DNA of 22,569 nucleotides, from positions 1 to 22,569 of the forward strand of contig JAISCO010000164.1 in assembly GCA_031265535.1 (NCBI GenBank), in the 5' to 3' direction. The stretch comes from Spirochaetaceae bacterium (GTDB lineage: Bacteria > Spirochaetota > Spirochaetia > Treponematales > Breznakiellaceae). Positions within the stretch are counted from its first letter, which is position 1. Every line of letters starts with the position of its first letter. This document shows positions 7,577-14,254 of the stretch, piece by piece. The position numbers were made by a program, and so were the translations under genes. The notes under the pieces were generated by a model, which worked only from the letters and a program-made list of their open reading frames with translations, was not told the origin of the DNA and made no database searches.

Positions 7577-9571
7577 TTAATTTGACGACCATAGTGGGAC
7601 ATAGGGATAGTTGTCGTTACCATAGTATCCTACTTTTCTATCGTCGGGGGTATTCCCGCTGATTTCGCCGGATTTATAAATAAACGTAAAAGTTGCCGCC
7701 ATACCACTCGGAACAAGAATCATACCATACTTGACACTAGCCCAAAAGTAGTAACTTTTCCCCACATCGAACGCCTGATAATCCGCAAAACTGCTTGCCA
7801 GATACGTATTGCCTGTTATGACGCCGCCGTCCATGATGAAAGTCGAATTTTCGCCTCGTATATACACAGGCGCATACTGTACGGATTTGTAAAAGTTGCA
7901 GCAATAACCGGTTATCTTTGACCCTTCCCTCATAATGACCGTCGTATTCGCGTTTACCGCCAATAATTGGTCGGAAAATTTAAACGCGCTTTCATTAAGT
8001 TTGCCGGCGCTTATGTTGTCCCCGTCTATCGTTACATTCTTTTCCAGCACGAATATCAGATGACCGTTGTTAACTCCCGACTCACTGTCCTTATTGGGGT
8101 AAAGGGCGATCAAGCCGTCTCCCATTAGTGAAAGCACCCCGCCGTTGCCGCCCTTATATTGAAACGGGGTATACAAGTTGGCTATTCCGTTTTCCCCTTT
8201 TGAACTACTCGTATTAAACCCTTTATCCCTGTATATCCTGCGCTCGCCGCCGCCGCCGCGCAGCCGCAGCTTTACATAGTCCCTGCCATTCAGAACAACG
8301 GCTATCGGTTTTGTTTCCTGGTCCTCGTTCAGCCTTATCAGGTATTCGCTGTAATCCTGCTCCGTGCCGCCTTCCGCGTAAAACTCCAGCCATCTGTTCG
8401 CGTTGTACAGAGTGTTCACCGGCACGGGGTTCGCCGTGTGGTCGGCTTCGGTTTCAACCCCGATTTTAGCGTTCAGGTTTTCCAGTTTTTCAACGCCGTT
8501 TTCGTGCTTTACCCTAAAAATGGTGATTCCGTACGTGTCGTCAATCTTGCTGTTAAGCGTTACGTCTACCGTCTTTATCTGCTTTCCGCCCTGCGAAACC
8601 AGCAGGTTAAACCGGTATTCGCCCCCGTCAAGCGCCTTATCGTTCGCGTCCACCGTTACCGCCGCCAGCATCCCGCCTGTTGTCGTGCCGTCTACGCTGC
8701 TTCCGTCAACGGTTACCGTTACCCGCTCCGCGTCCTTGCCGCCCGCCGTTATCGTCTGGTCCGCCGCCTTCGTTACCGCGAAATGCACGGCGGACTTCTC
8801 CACCGCGTTAAGCGTCCAGCTTTCCGCCGCCGTGCCGCTTCCCGTCCAACTGTCAATATCAAAAATATCGCCCGCGCTCTTGTTGGCAGTGTCCCTGTAC
8901 CCTATCGCCGCCAGATTGCCCGTTCCGCCGCCCGGACTTGTTTCGCCCGCGATAACTTTCAGTTCAAATTCCTCCGCCGCCTTCGAGCCGCCCCCTCCAA
9001 TTTCAACGCTGCCTTCCCCGCTCAGGTGGAATTCCCCGCCCTCCAGCGCATAAACAGAATCTTCCTGTTCGCACCGTAAAAAACCGTCAACAACTATCTC
9101 TGTTACCGTTGAGTCAAACACCAGCTTTACGCCTTTCTTTACCTCAAAGACGCTGTTTTTATCCAGGTAAAACCCCCCGCTTACCTTTAGGATGCCGGTC
9201 CCGTCCGAACCGGACATGCTTTTCGCAGCCTTTTGGATTGACTCTTCGGCGGCGTCTTTACCAATGACGCCGGCGTTGGCGGCGCTGTTTATCGACCGGA
9301 CGATAACCGTAACGCCCGCCGGAATCACTATGGATTTTACCGTCCTTAGATCCAGATCGACATCCGAAGCGTCAAGGTCGGCCTCTACATATATCGTTTC
9401 AACGGAGCCGTCCTCAACCGCCGCCTTCAGGGACTCCCCGTCCCGGGCCATAACCGCCCACCGCGCACTGCCGGCGGTGTCGATGGCCGGAGATCCGCCC
9501 CCGTCCATAAGATCTTCACACCCCAATACCACAAAAACCGCCGCCAATACAAACCACTTATACTTCCACAT
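7577..9571 (-). CDS. Lipoprotein with beta-helix-like C-terminal region
   Basis: 664 residues from ATG 9571; GTG 9574 directly precedes it. The Shine-Dalgarno GAGGAG about 9 nt upstream comes from the 7-nt repeat array. The signal peptide WKYKWFVLAAVFVVLGC gives lipidated Cys18. After a short linker come repeated short strands with turns (KSIVIPAGVTVIV, VFEVKKGVKLVFDSTVTEIVVDG, GEFHLSGEGSVEIGGG), a Gly/Ser/Thr-rich middle, and a C-terminal series of the form N-x-T-x-I-M-x-x-G and F-I-M-D-G-G-V-I-T-G-N-T, suggesting the right-handed parallel beta-helix common in spirochaete surface proteins. A low-complexity RGGGGERRIYRD patch lies near 420. No catalytic motif is visible. Second gene of the cobalamin-riboswitch operon, with 167 nt of repeats before it and a hairpin after it. 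Predicted location: outer surface or periplasm. Confidence 0.8.
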   Translation of the reverse strand: MWKYKWFVLAAVFVVLGCEDLMDGGGSPAIDTAGSARWAVMARDGESLKAAVEDGSVETIYVEADLDASDVDLDLRTVKSIVIPAGVTVIVRSINSAANAGVIGKDAAEESIQKAAKSMSGSDGTGILKVSGGFYLDKNSVFEVKKGVKLVFDSTVTEIVVDGFLRCEQEDSVYALEGGEFHLSGEGSVEIGGGGSKAAEEFELKVIAGETSPGGGTGNLAAIGYRDTANKSAGDIFDIDSWTGSGTAAESWTLNAVEKSAVHFAVTKAADQTITAGGKDAERVTVTVDGSSVDGTTTGGMLAAVTVDANDKALDGGEYRFNLLVSQGGKQIKTVDVTLNSKIDDTYGITIFRVKHENGVEKLENLNAKIGVETEADHTANPVPVNTLYNANRWLEFYAEGGTEQDYSEYLIRLNEDQETKPIAVVLNGRDYVKLRLRGGGGERRIYRDKGFNTSSSKGENGIANLYTPFQYKGGNGGVLSLMGDGLIALYPNKDSESGVNNGHLIFVLEKNVTIDGDNISAGKLNESAFKFSDQLLAVNANTTVIMREGSKITGYCCNFYKSVQYAPVYIRGENSTFIMDGGVITGNTYLASSFADYQAFDVGKSYYFWASVKYGMILVPSGMAATFTFIYKSGEISGNTPDDRKVGYYGNDNYPYVPLWSSN

Positions 9572-9740
9572 CACTCCTAACTCCTCACTCCAAAGCCACT
9601 CGCCATTACCCTATCGAAGGCCGCCCTCTTTCATTCCTAATTCCAGAGCGCTCGCCATTACCTTATCGAAGGCGGCTCTCTTTCATTCCTCATCCCTCAT
9701 TCCTAATTCCAGTATAGAAGGCCGCCCTCTTTCATTCCTC
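9572..9740 (-). repeat. Compound repeat region: 7-nt units plus three copies of a CGCCATTACC-TATCGAAGGCCGCC box
   Basis: Two complete boxes (about 9602-9633 and 9654-9686) and one truncated (9712-9738) each run into TTTCATTCC-type 7-mers, giving a tandem unit of about 55 nt. The same box occurs at 561-620 and 1687. The left end (TCACTCC TAACTCC TCACTCC) supplies the Shine-Dalgarno of the gene starting at 9571; the right end contains the TGA stop of the gene ending at 9739. Confidence 0.82.
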
Positions 9741-11757
9741 AGTTTTGCTTCGCCCAACTTCCGTTAATCGTCCCTACATAGGTACCGGCCTGCGGGGTTA
9801 CCCCGAATAAACTATAAAAACTCGTACCCAAACCACAGGCGGTATTACTGGAACCGTTAAAATTAACATTATTCCCTCTGAGTACAACTTTAGTAACACC
9901 GCTATTTAAGAAAACGTTATTACTAGTTATGGATATATTAACCTCAACAGGGAATTCAACGTACTTTATGTACGACATACCAGAAAACACATTAGCCATG
10001 GTCGTCACTGTTTTAGGTAATACTATGCCAACCACCGCCGGTATATGTAAGGTTTTTATTTTATCCGCATCGGTTGTTGTGGCGGATGTTCCATTTATAA
10101 TGATTATAGTCAGATCGCTCATGTCAATCGTAACATATCTACTGGTTATTCCGGACAGCGCGTTCGCCAGCGAATTATAGCTTTTGAATTGGGTGTCCGT
10201 ATTCCACCCGCCATCGCTTGCCAGCTTTATTATATAGGGCGTCTCATCGGTGTTTTCGCTCTGGCTCGCCAGCCATGTCGCGAGGTTGCCGCCGGTAACG
10301 TCCGTCAAACTTACCGTTAAGCTCAGCGCGGTCCCGCCCCCGCCGGTACCTTCCGCCGCCACCTTGAATTTCAGCGTCCGCGAATACGGCGTCGCGTTCT
10401 TCGTAGCCGTTACCGTCAGCGTGTGATCCTTTACGGTATAATTTTCCGGGTTAATGGCAAAACTGTTTCCCGTTCCAGCCGCCGCAGCAATTCCGTCAAC
10501 GTACCATGCCACATCTTCATAACCCGAAACAGACAGGGTAACGGACGCGCCGCCCTTGGTAACTGTAACGCCGCCCTCCGTATATCCGTTAACAGGAATA
10601 TCATCATAGTCAAAAGACCCTTCCACTTCCTGCTCTCCGTCTATAGTGCCGGTCGCCTTGAACTCAACGGTAACGGTCCCGCTGTTTGCCGCGTTGTTTA
10701 CGGACGTTGCATTGGTGTAGAAAAAAGCGTCTTGGTCCACGCCCTCGAAGGTATAGCCCGCCTTTGCCGCCAGAGTTACCGTAGCGGTGTATATCTGGGT
10801 CGCCGCAAACTTATTGCCGCTTACGCTGGGACTCCACGCTATTGTCCCCGCGTACTCTGTGCCGTCAACAGTCGCGGCGGGCGCCGCCTTCACCATCGGC
10901 GCGGCAAACAGATTCGTCAAATCAAACGCGCTCACAGCGGCAATCACGGCAAAGTCCGCGTCCGTATAAGTTACCGCCGGCAGATCGCTCGTAAGCCCCG
11001 GGTATATATGAAGCGCCTCCGGCCCAAGCCCCGCGTATTCGCTGCCCTTTGCGAGGGAAACCCTCACCCAGTAGTACCCCGCCGCAAGCTCTATCGTCCC
11101 CTTGTTCTTTTGGTTCGCCGTCAGGGTTATATTCCCGTTGTTCACCGCGCCCCCTCCGATAGTCTCGCTAACAACAAGTGTTGCCGTGTCCAGGGCATCC
11201 GGCAGTGTAATCTCATAGCTGAACATCCCGTTTCCTTGGGTTTCGGTTTCGGGCCCCATGGGAACGCTGACCGGCGTATTGCCGTTCTCGGCTACCCCTA
11301 CGTCAGAGACAGTCCCCACAGCCACGGCCTTATACGTCCCAATGTCCCCCGTATAAGCCGTCAGCGTAACGTTGTATGTCCCCACCGGCAGCGTAGCTGT
11401 CACGGAAATTGCATTTGCCGGCCCCGTCATCACAACGGGATCCCCGCCGATGCTTGGCGCAAAACTCGCCTCAATCTTGGTAAAAATTGACGAGCCTATA
11501 TCTCCGGGGTATACCGTCCGCTGTATGTCAAATAAATTTTCCCCCTCTAAACCGGCGCCGCCATTATCACCGCCAACATTTTTAAGAACGTTAGGCTGTA
11601 TCCCGTCAAACTTGGTAGAAACCGTTAACGTCCCCTTGGCCCCGGACATTCCGCCCGAGCCTTTTCCTATGTCCGTAACCTGTTCGCACCCCGCGAACCC
11701 AAAAGCGAAAACCGCCGCCATTAAAGCAAAAACTTTTATAAAATTGAACTTTTTCAT
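9739..11757 (-). CDS. Lipoprotein with Ig-like repeats and BspA/LRR-like C-terminus (first gene of riboswitch operon)
   Basis: 672 residues from ATG 11757, chosen because AAGGGGG stands 8 nt upstream and the protein then opens with the typical signal MKKFNFIKVFALMAAVFAF ending GFAGC (Cys24). An in-frame upstream codon at 11817 would add 20 unlikely residues. Following regions: beta-sandwich-like stretches (about 35-290) with LPVGTYNVTLTAYTG and AAGYYWVRVSLAKG; a block resembling Treponema Ig-like repeats (YTATVTLAAKAGYTF with VTVEF); a second Ig-like segment (GGASVTLSVSGYEDVAWYVDG to TLTVTATKNATPYSRTLKF); and a C-terminal region with TLHIPAVVGIVLPKTVTTM and YIKYVEFP, as in BspA-type leucine-rich repeats. 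Predicted surface-anchored adhesin or ligand-binding protein. It is the first gene after the cobalamin riboswitch, separated by a leader of about 585 nt. Confidence 0.85.
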   Translation of the reverse strand: MKKFNFIKVFALMAAVFAFGFAGCEQVTDIGKGSGGMSGAKGTLTVSTKFDGIQPNVLKNVGGDNGGAGLEGENLFDIQRTVYPGDIGSSIFTKIEASFAPSIGGDPVVMTGPANAISVTATLPVGTYNVTLTAYTGDIGTYKAVAVGTVSDVGVAENGNTPVSVPMGPETETQGNGMFSYEITLPDALDTATLVVSETIGGGAVNNGNITLTANQKNKGTIELAAGYYWVRVSLAKGSEYAGLGPEALHIYPGLTSDLPAVTYTDADFAVIAAVSAFDLTNLFAAPMVKAAPAATVDGTEYAGTIAWSPSVSGNKFAATQIYTATVTLAAKAGYTFEGVDQDAFFYTNATSVNNAANSGTVTVEFKATGTIDGEQEVEGSFDYDDIPVNGYTEGGVTVTKGGASVTLSVSGYEDVAWYVDGIAAAAGTGNSFAINPENYTVKDHTLTVTATKNATPYSRTLKFKVAAEGTGGGGTALSLTVSLTDVTGGNLATWLASQSENTDETPYIIKLASDGGWNTDTQFKSYNSLANALSGITSRYVTIDMSDLTIIIINGTSATTTDADKIKTLHIPAVVGIVLPKTVTTMANVFSGMSYIKYVEFPVEVNISITSNNVFLNSGVTKVVLRGNNVNFNGSSNTACGLGTSFYSLFGVTPQAGTYVGTINGSWAKQN

Positions 11758-11952
11758 ATTGTATTCCCCCTTGTAATGGGATATATTAAAAGAACCCTCC
11801 TCCAAGCCGATAATCAAACAACGTTTGACTGCCCGCCAAGCTAGGCCCGGAGTGAGGGGTATTAAGGAGCAAACTTGTCAATTATTCTCGTAAAGCGTAA
11901 GAAAACGCCTGTCTTATGCAAAAAACTGTATATGCCGTTATTAACGAATTTC

Positions 11953-11966
11953 GGGGGGGGGGGGGG
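11953..11966. repeat. Poly-G tract of 14 (C14 in the operon leader)
   Basis: An uninterrupted run of 14 G on the + strand inside the - strand operon leader, about 195 nt before the start codon of the first lipoprotein. Homopolymeric G tracts vary in length by slipped-strand mispairing and are known to affect transcription of tpr surface genes in T. pallidum; phase variation here is an inference. The tract length may also be subject to sequencing error. Confidence 0.9.
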
Positions 11967-12145
11967 TAAAATGAAAAATTAGTAGCGATGCGTGAGGAGT
12001 TATGTCGGGCGGCAGAGACGTAAAATTTTAAGAGCGCAAATTTATACGCCGGATTCTGAGCGTTTATAAAAAGAAAAATCCCCCCCTGTATTAAAACACT
12101 TCTTGCCACAATAAATTTCCCTAACAGCAAAAGCTGACGGCAAAG

Positions 12146-12263
12146 CCGCTATTTTTTGGGGAGCGGACAGAATCCACCTATTAGCAGAGGTCTCTTAACA
12201 GAGACTCCGCCTCTTAGCAGAGGTCTCTTAGCAGAGAGTCCGCCCCCCAAACAAAAAATGCGG
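12146..12263 (-). repeat. Inverted repeat enclosing a tandem repeat in the leader
   Basis: Left arm 12146-12168 (CCGCTATTTTTTGGGGAGCGGAC, interrupted here as CCGCTATTTTTT then GGGGAGCGGAC) is complementary to right arm 12238-12263 (GTCCGCCCCCC then AAACAAAAAATGCGG), with a 3-4 nt asymmetry. The arms enclose two 33-nt repeats. In the transcript this gives a long stem with internal hairpins, directly downstream of the aptamer. Confidence 0.8.
12181..12246 (-). repeat. Two tandem 33-nt repeats with internal palindromes
   Basis: Units 12181-12213 and 12214-12246 begin TTAGCAGAGGTCTCTTA and differ at only a few positions. The first contains a GTCTCT-TAAC-AGAGAC style palindrome; the second a slightly mismatched version. 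Only two units and no spacers, so it is not a CRISPR array. Confidence 0.85.
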
Positions 12264-12342
12264 GAAAAACCGATCATTAAAACTCACAGATAAACGGCTT
12301 TTCTCAAGGCCCATTCCACGGAGCCCGGAAAACAAAATGTCC

Positions 12343-12508
12343 GTATACCAAAGTCTCCTGTCTTATGGGCAAAACCCGTCAAGCCTTCCCAATCAAAGCA
12401 ATAGCCCTAATCAGTGGCTGCCAAAGCCGAATTCGGCGCTCTCAACGCCGCCCAATCACAGTTACGTGTATAGAAGGGGACTCACACCCTCATTCCTTTG
12501 AAGTATAC
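12343..12508 (-). promoter_or_regulatory. Cobalamin (B12) riboswitch aptamer
   Basis: Read on the - strand, all conserved blocks of the cobalamin riboswitch occur in order. The P1 strand is GTATAC-TT-CAAAG, followed by GAATGAGGGTGTGAGTCCCC (the GGGAA-GGTG-AA-CC block), CGTAACTGTGATTGG (the CGCAACTGTGA block), GCAGCCACTGA, GGGAAGGC, and the B12 box AAGACAGGAGACTTTGG closing with CTTTGGTATAC, which pairs back with the 5' GTATAC. Length is about 166 nt, normal for the class. It begins right at the predicted transcription start of a strong promoter and is co-directional with the four-gene lipoprotein operon. By family knowledge, cobalamin binding would lower expression of the downstream genes. 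Confidence 0.94.
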
Positions 12509-12514
12509 ATCAAC

Positions 12515-12544
12515 ATTATAGGCAAGTCTTTTTCAAAATGTCAA
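12515..12544 (-). promoter_or_regulatory. Sigma70-type promoter of the riboswitch operon
   Basis: On the - strand TTGACA (12544-12539), an 18-nt spacer and TATAAT (12520-12515): both hexamers match consensus perfectly. The start would fall near 12508, so the riboswitch P1 stem is at the very 5' end of the transcript. Confidence 0.9.
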
Positions 12545-12943
12545 GCGAATTTTGCGAATTTTTCTAAAGTTTTCGAATTTTTTAATTTCCTTGTCCCCTG
12601 TCCCTTATCTTTTCTTTTTCCCTTTTACTTTAACTGTTCCTTTTTACCATAAATTTCCTAAAAGTAAAATTGCTGTAATGTGATTGCCGCAGCAATTCCG
12701 ATTTCAAAACGAAAATCAGCGTCAACTTTTACCGCAAAAGGCAATTTTAGGAGGCACGAGCGGTTAAAACGTAATTTATGAAGCGTAATGAAGCAAATTG
12801 GAGCGGAAAGTATTGTTTTTACGGAGTAAAAATGCACCCAAAATCAAAAAGGCACCGCTAAAACTATATCAAATTCGGAATTTTTCTGAAATCGGAATTG
12901 CTGTGATTGTCGGATATTGTATTTTCCTTCGCATCTGCCGAAA
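12545..12943. other. Divergent intergenic region between riboswitch operon and methyltransferase operon
   Basis: About 400 nt, AT-rich, with no convincing gene. Its left part is T/C-rich. Bases 12668-12697 form AATTGCTG/CAGCAATT with a 14-nt loop. A 17-bp inverted pair lies at 12690-12706 and 12887-12903. A 27-codon frame (12778-12861, M-K-R-N-E-A-N-W) has no properly spaced ribosome-binding site and is not called. A weak promoter for the + operon may be TTGCTG (12898-12903) with TATTTT about 16 nt later. Confidence 0.55.
12690..12903. repeat. 17-bp perfect inverted repeat upstream of the methyltransferase gene
   Basis: CAGCAATTCCGATTTCA (12690-12706) is the exact reverse complement of TGAAATCGGAATTGCTG (12887-12903). 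A third partial copy, AATTGCTG then GTGATTG, occurs at 12668-12687, and the same combination follows the right-hand copy. They may be operator sites or the edge of an inserted island; function unknown. Confidence 0.75.
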
Positions 12944-14254
12944 ATGATATTGGGAGAATTTGAAAAAGTGACGGAACAGATAAACGCCGGAAAAAACAGA
13001 TTGCGTTTCATGGATCTATTCGCGGGCGGAGGGGGTCTCTCCGAGGGGTTTATCCGGGGGGGATTTCAGCCTGTAGTCCATGTCGAAATGGATCCTTCCG
13101 CCTGTTATACCCTGAAAACCCGAATGGCTCGGCATTGGCTGGTAGAAAACAAACGGGAAGATGTTTACTATGATTATTTAAACAGAAAAATATCACGGGA
13201 TGATTTTTATAAAAAAGTACCGGAAAATATACTGTCATCAGTCATTAATAAAGAAATTGGCGAGAATACAATAAAAGAAATATTTAAAACAATAGATAAA
13301 ATTATTGATAACGATAATATAGACCTTATTATAGGTGGCCCTCCCTGCCAGGCATATTCTCTTATAGGACGTTCGAGCGACAGCAAGAAAATGGCAAATG
13401 ATGCAAGAAATTATCTTTATAAATACTATACGATGTTTCTTGAAAAATATAAACCGGCATATTTTGTTTTTGAAAATGTTCTTGGTTTGTTGTCAGCAAA
13501 AGATGGAGAAAACAATCTTTATTTTGACATGATGAAGAAATTATTTAAGAAAACAGGCTATGAGGTGGAACATAAAATTCTCTGTGCTTCTGACTATGGT
13601 GTATTACAAAAAAGAAAACGAATTATCCTGGTTGGCAAAAGGGGTGGGGCAACTGGATTTTACCCTGAACCCGATATGTTGAATCCGGGGGTATTGGTAA
13701 ATGAAGTATTTTCCGATTTACCCGTCTTATCAGCGGGAGAAGGTTCCGATGAACCTTGTAAAGTAAGATCATATACCAGACAATGGCTATATAAGAGTAA
13801 GATCAAGAATGATGATTATCCTGTAACCTTACATCAGGCGAGACCTCATACGAGGACGGATCTTGAAATATACCGAAGAGTTGTCAAGTCGTGGAATAAT
13901 GGACACAAGCGGCTGGTTTATCACACATTACCTAAAACATTAAAAACACGAAAGAATTTGACTGCTTTTATGGACAGGTATAAAATCGTTGAAGGTGATT
14001 TACCATCCTGCCATACTATTCTGGCACATATAGCTAAAGACGGTCATTATTATATTCATCCTGATATTACACAAAATCGATCTATAACGCCGAGGGAGGC
14101 TGCCCGTTTGCAATCCTTTCCCGATGATTATTTTTTTGAGGCGGAAAAAGTAAACGCAAGCCGGCTTGCCGTATTTCGGCAGATTGGTAATGCTGTACCA
14201 GTCCTTATGGCAGAAGCAATTGCGCAGAAACTTATGGAGACTTGTAATGGCTGA
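12944..14254 (+). CDS. DNA (cytosine-5) methyltransferase
   Basis: Transfers a methyl group from S-adenosylmethionine to C5 of cytosine in DNA. From ATG 12944 (436 residues) the conserved C5-MTase motifs appear in order: I FMDLFAGGGGLSEGF (22-36), IV GGPPCQAYSLIG (131-142) with catalytic Cys135, VI ENVLGL (177-182), VIII QKRKRIILVG (222-231), a variable target-recognition region (about 232-370), IX ITPREAARLQSFPDDY (381-396) and X QIGNAVP (413-419). An unusually long insert (about 70-120) precedes motif IV. The start is uncertain: TTG 12917 would add 9 residues, and GTG 12968 has GGGAG about 11 nt upstream. The stop overlaps the next gene's start (ATGGCTGA), so the genes are translationally coupled. 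The strong AT bias compared with the left neighbours suggests transfer. Recognition site not predictable from sequence. Confidence 0.95.
   Translation: MILGEFEKVTEQINAGKNRLRFMDLFAGGGGLSEGFIRGGFQPVVHVEMDPSACYTLKTRMARHWLVENKREDVYYDYLNRKISRDDFYKKVPENILSSVINKEIGENTIKEIFKTIDKIIDNDNIDLIIGGPPCQAYSLIGRSSDSKKMANDARNYLYKYYTMFLEKYKPAYFVFENVLGLLSAKDGENNLYFDMMKKLFKKTGYEVEHKILCASDYGVLQKRKRIILVGKRGGATGFYPEPDMLNPGVLVNEVFSDLPVLSAGEGSDEPCKVRSYTRQWLYKSKIKNDDYPVTLHQARPHTRTDLEIYRRVVKSWNNGHKRLVYHTLPKTLKTRKNLTAFMDRYKIVEGDLPSCHTILAHIAKDGHYYIHPDITQNRSITPREAARLQSFPDDYFFEAEKVNASRLAVFRQIGNAVPVLMAEAIAQKLMETCNG

Larger units (their letters stand above)
11758..12342 (-). other. Long untranslated leader between riboswitch aptamer and first gene
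   Basis: About 585 nt with no convincing gene on either strand. It contains (in transcript order) a weak AAAAGCCG/CGGTTTTT stem (12295-12302 with 12265-12272) that could act in an expression platform, a large inverted repeat around two 33-nt repeats, a degenerate 7-mer patch (about 11978-12003), a C14 tract (poly-G on +), an 11-nt copy of part of the riboswitch B12 box (11908-11918), a short GCCTAGCTTGGC stem, and the Shine-Dalgarno of the first gene. Such a long leader is unusual for a simple riboswitch operon. Confidence 0.65.

Noticed and set aside
10423..11490. Long frame antisense to the first lipoprotein gene
   Set aside because: It is rich in Arg, His and Pro as expected from the complement of a GC-rich gene; the opposite strand has a clear signal peptide, Shine-Dalgarno and coding bias.
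11882..12130. 82-codon frame on the - strand crossing the poly-G/C tract
   Set aside because: It would begin with TTG without a ribosome-binding site, runs through C14 and degenerate repeats, and its composition is not protein-like. A switched leader peptide cannot be fully excluded.
12181..12246. CRISPR-like reading of the 33-nt repeats
   Set aside because: Only two immediately adjacent units, no spacers and no cas genes.
12778..12861. 27-codon frame M-K-R-N-E-A-N-W before the methyltransferase gene
   Set aside because: The nearest Shine-Dalgarno (TAGGAGG) is 23 nt away, too far; no further support.
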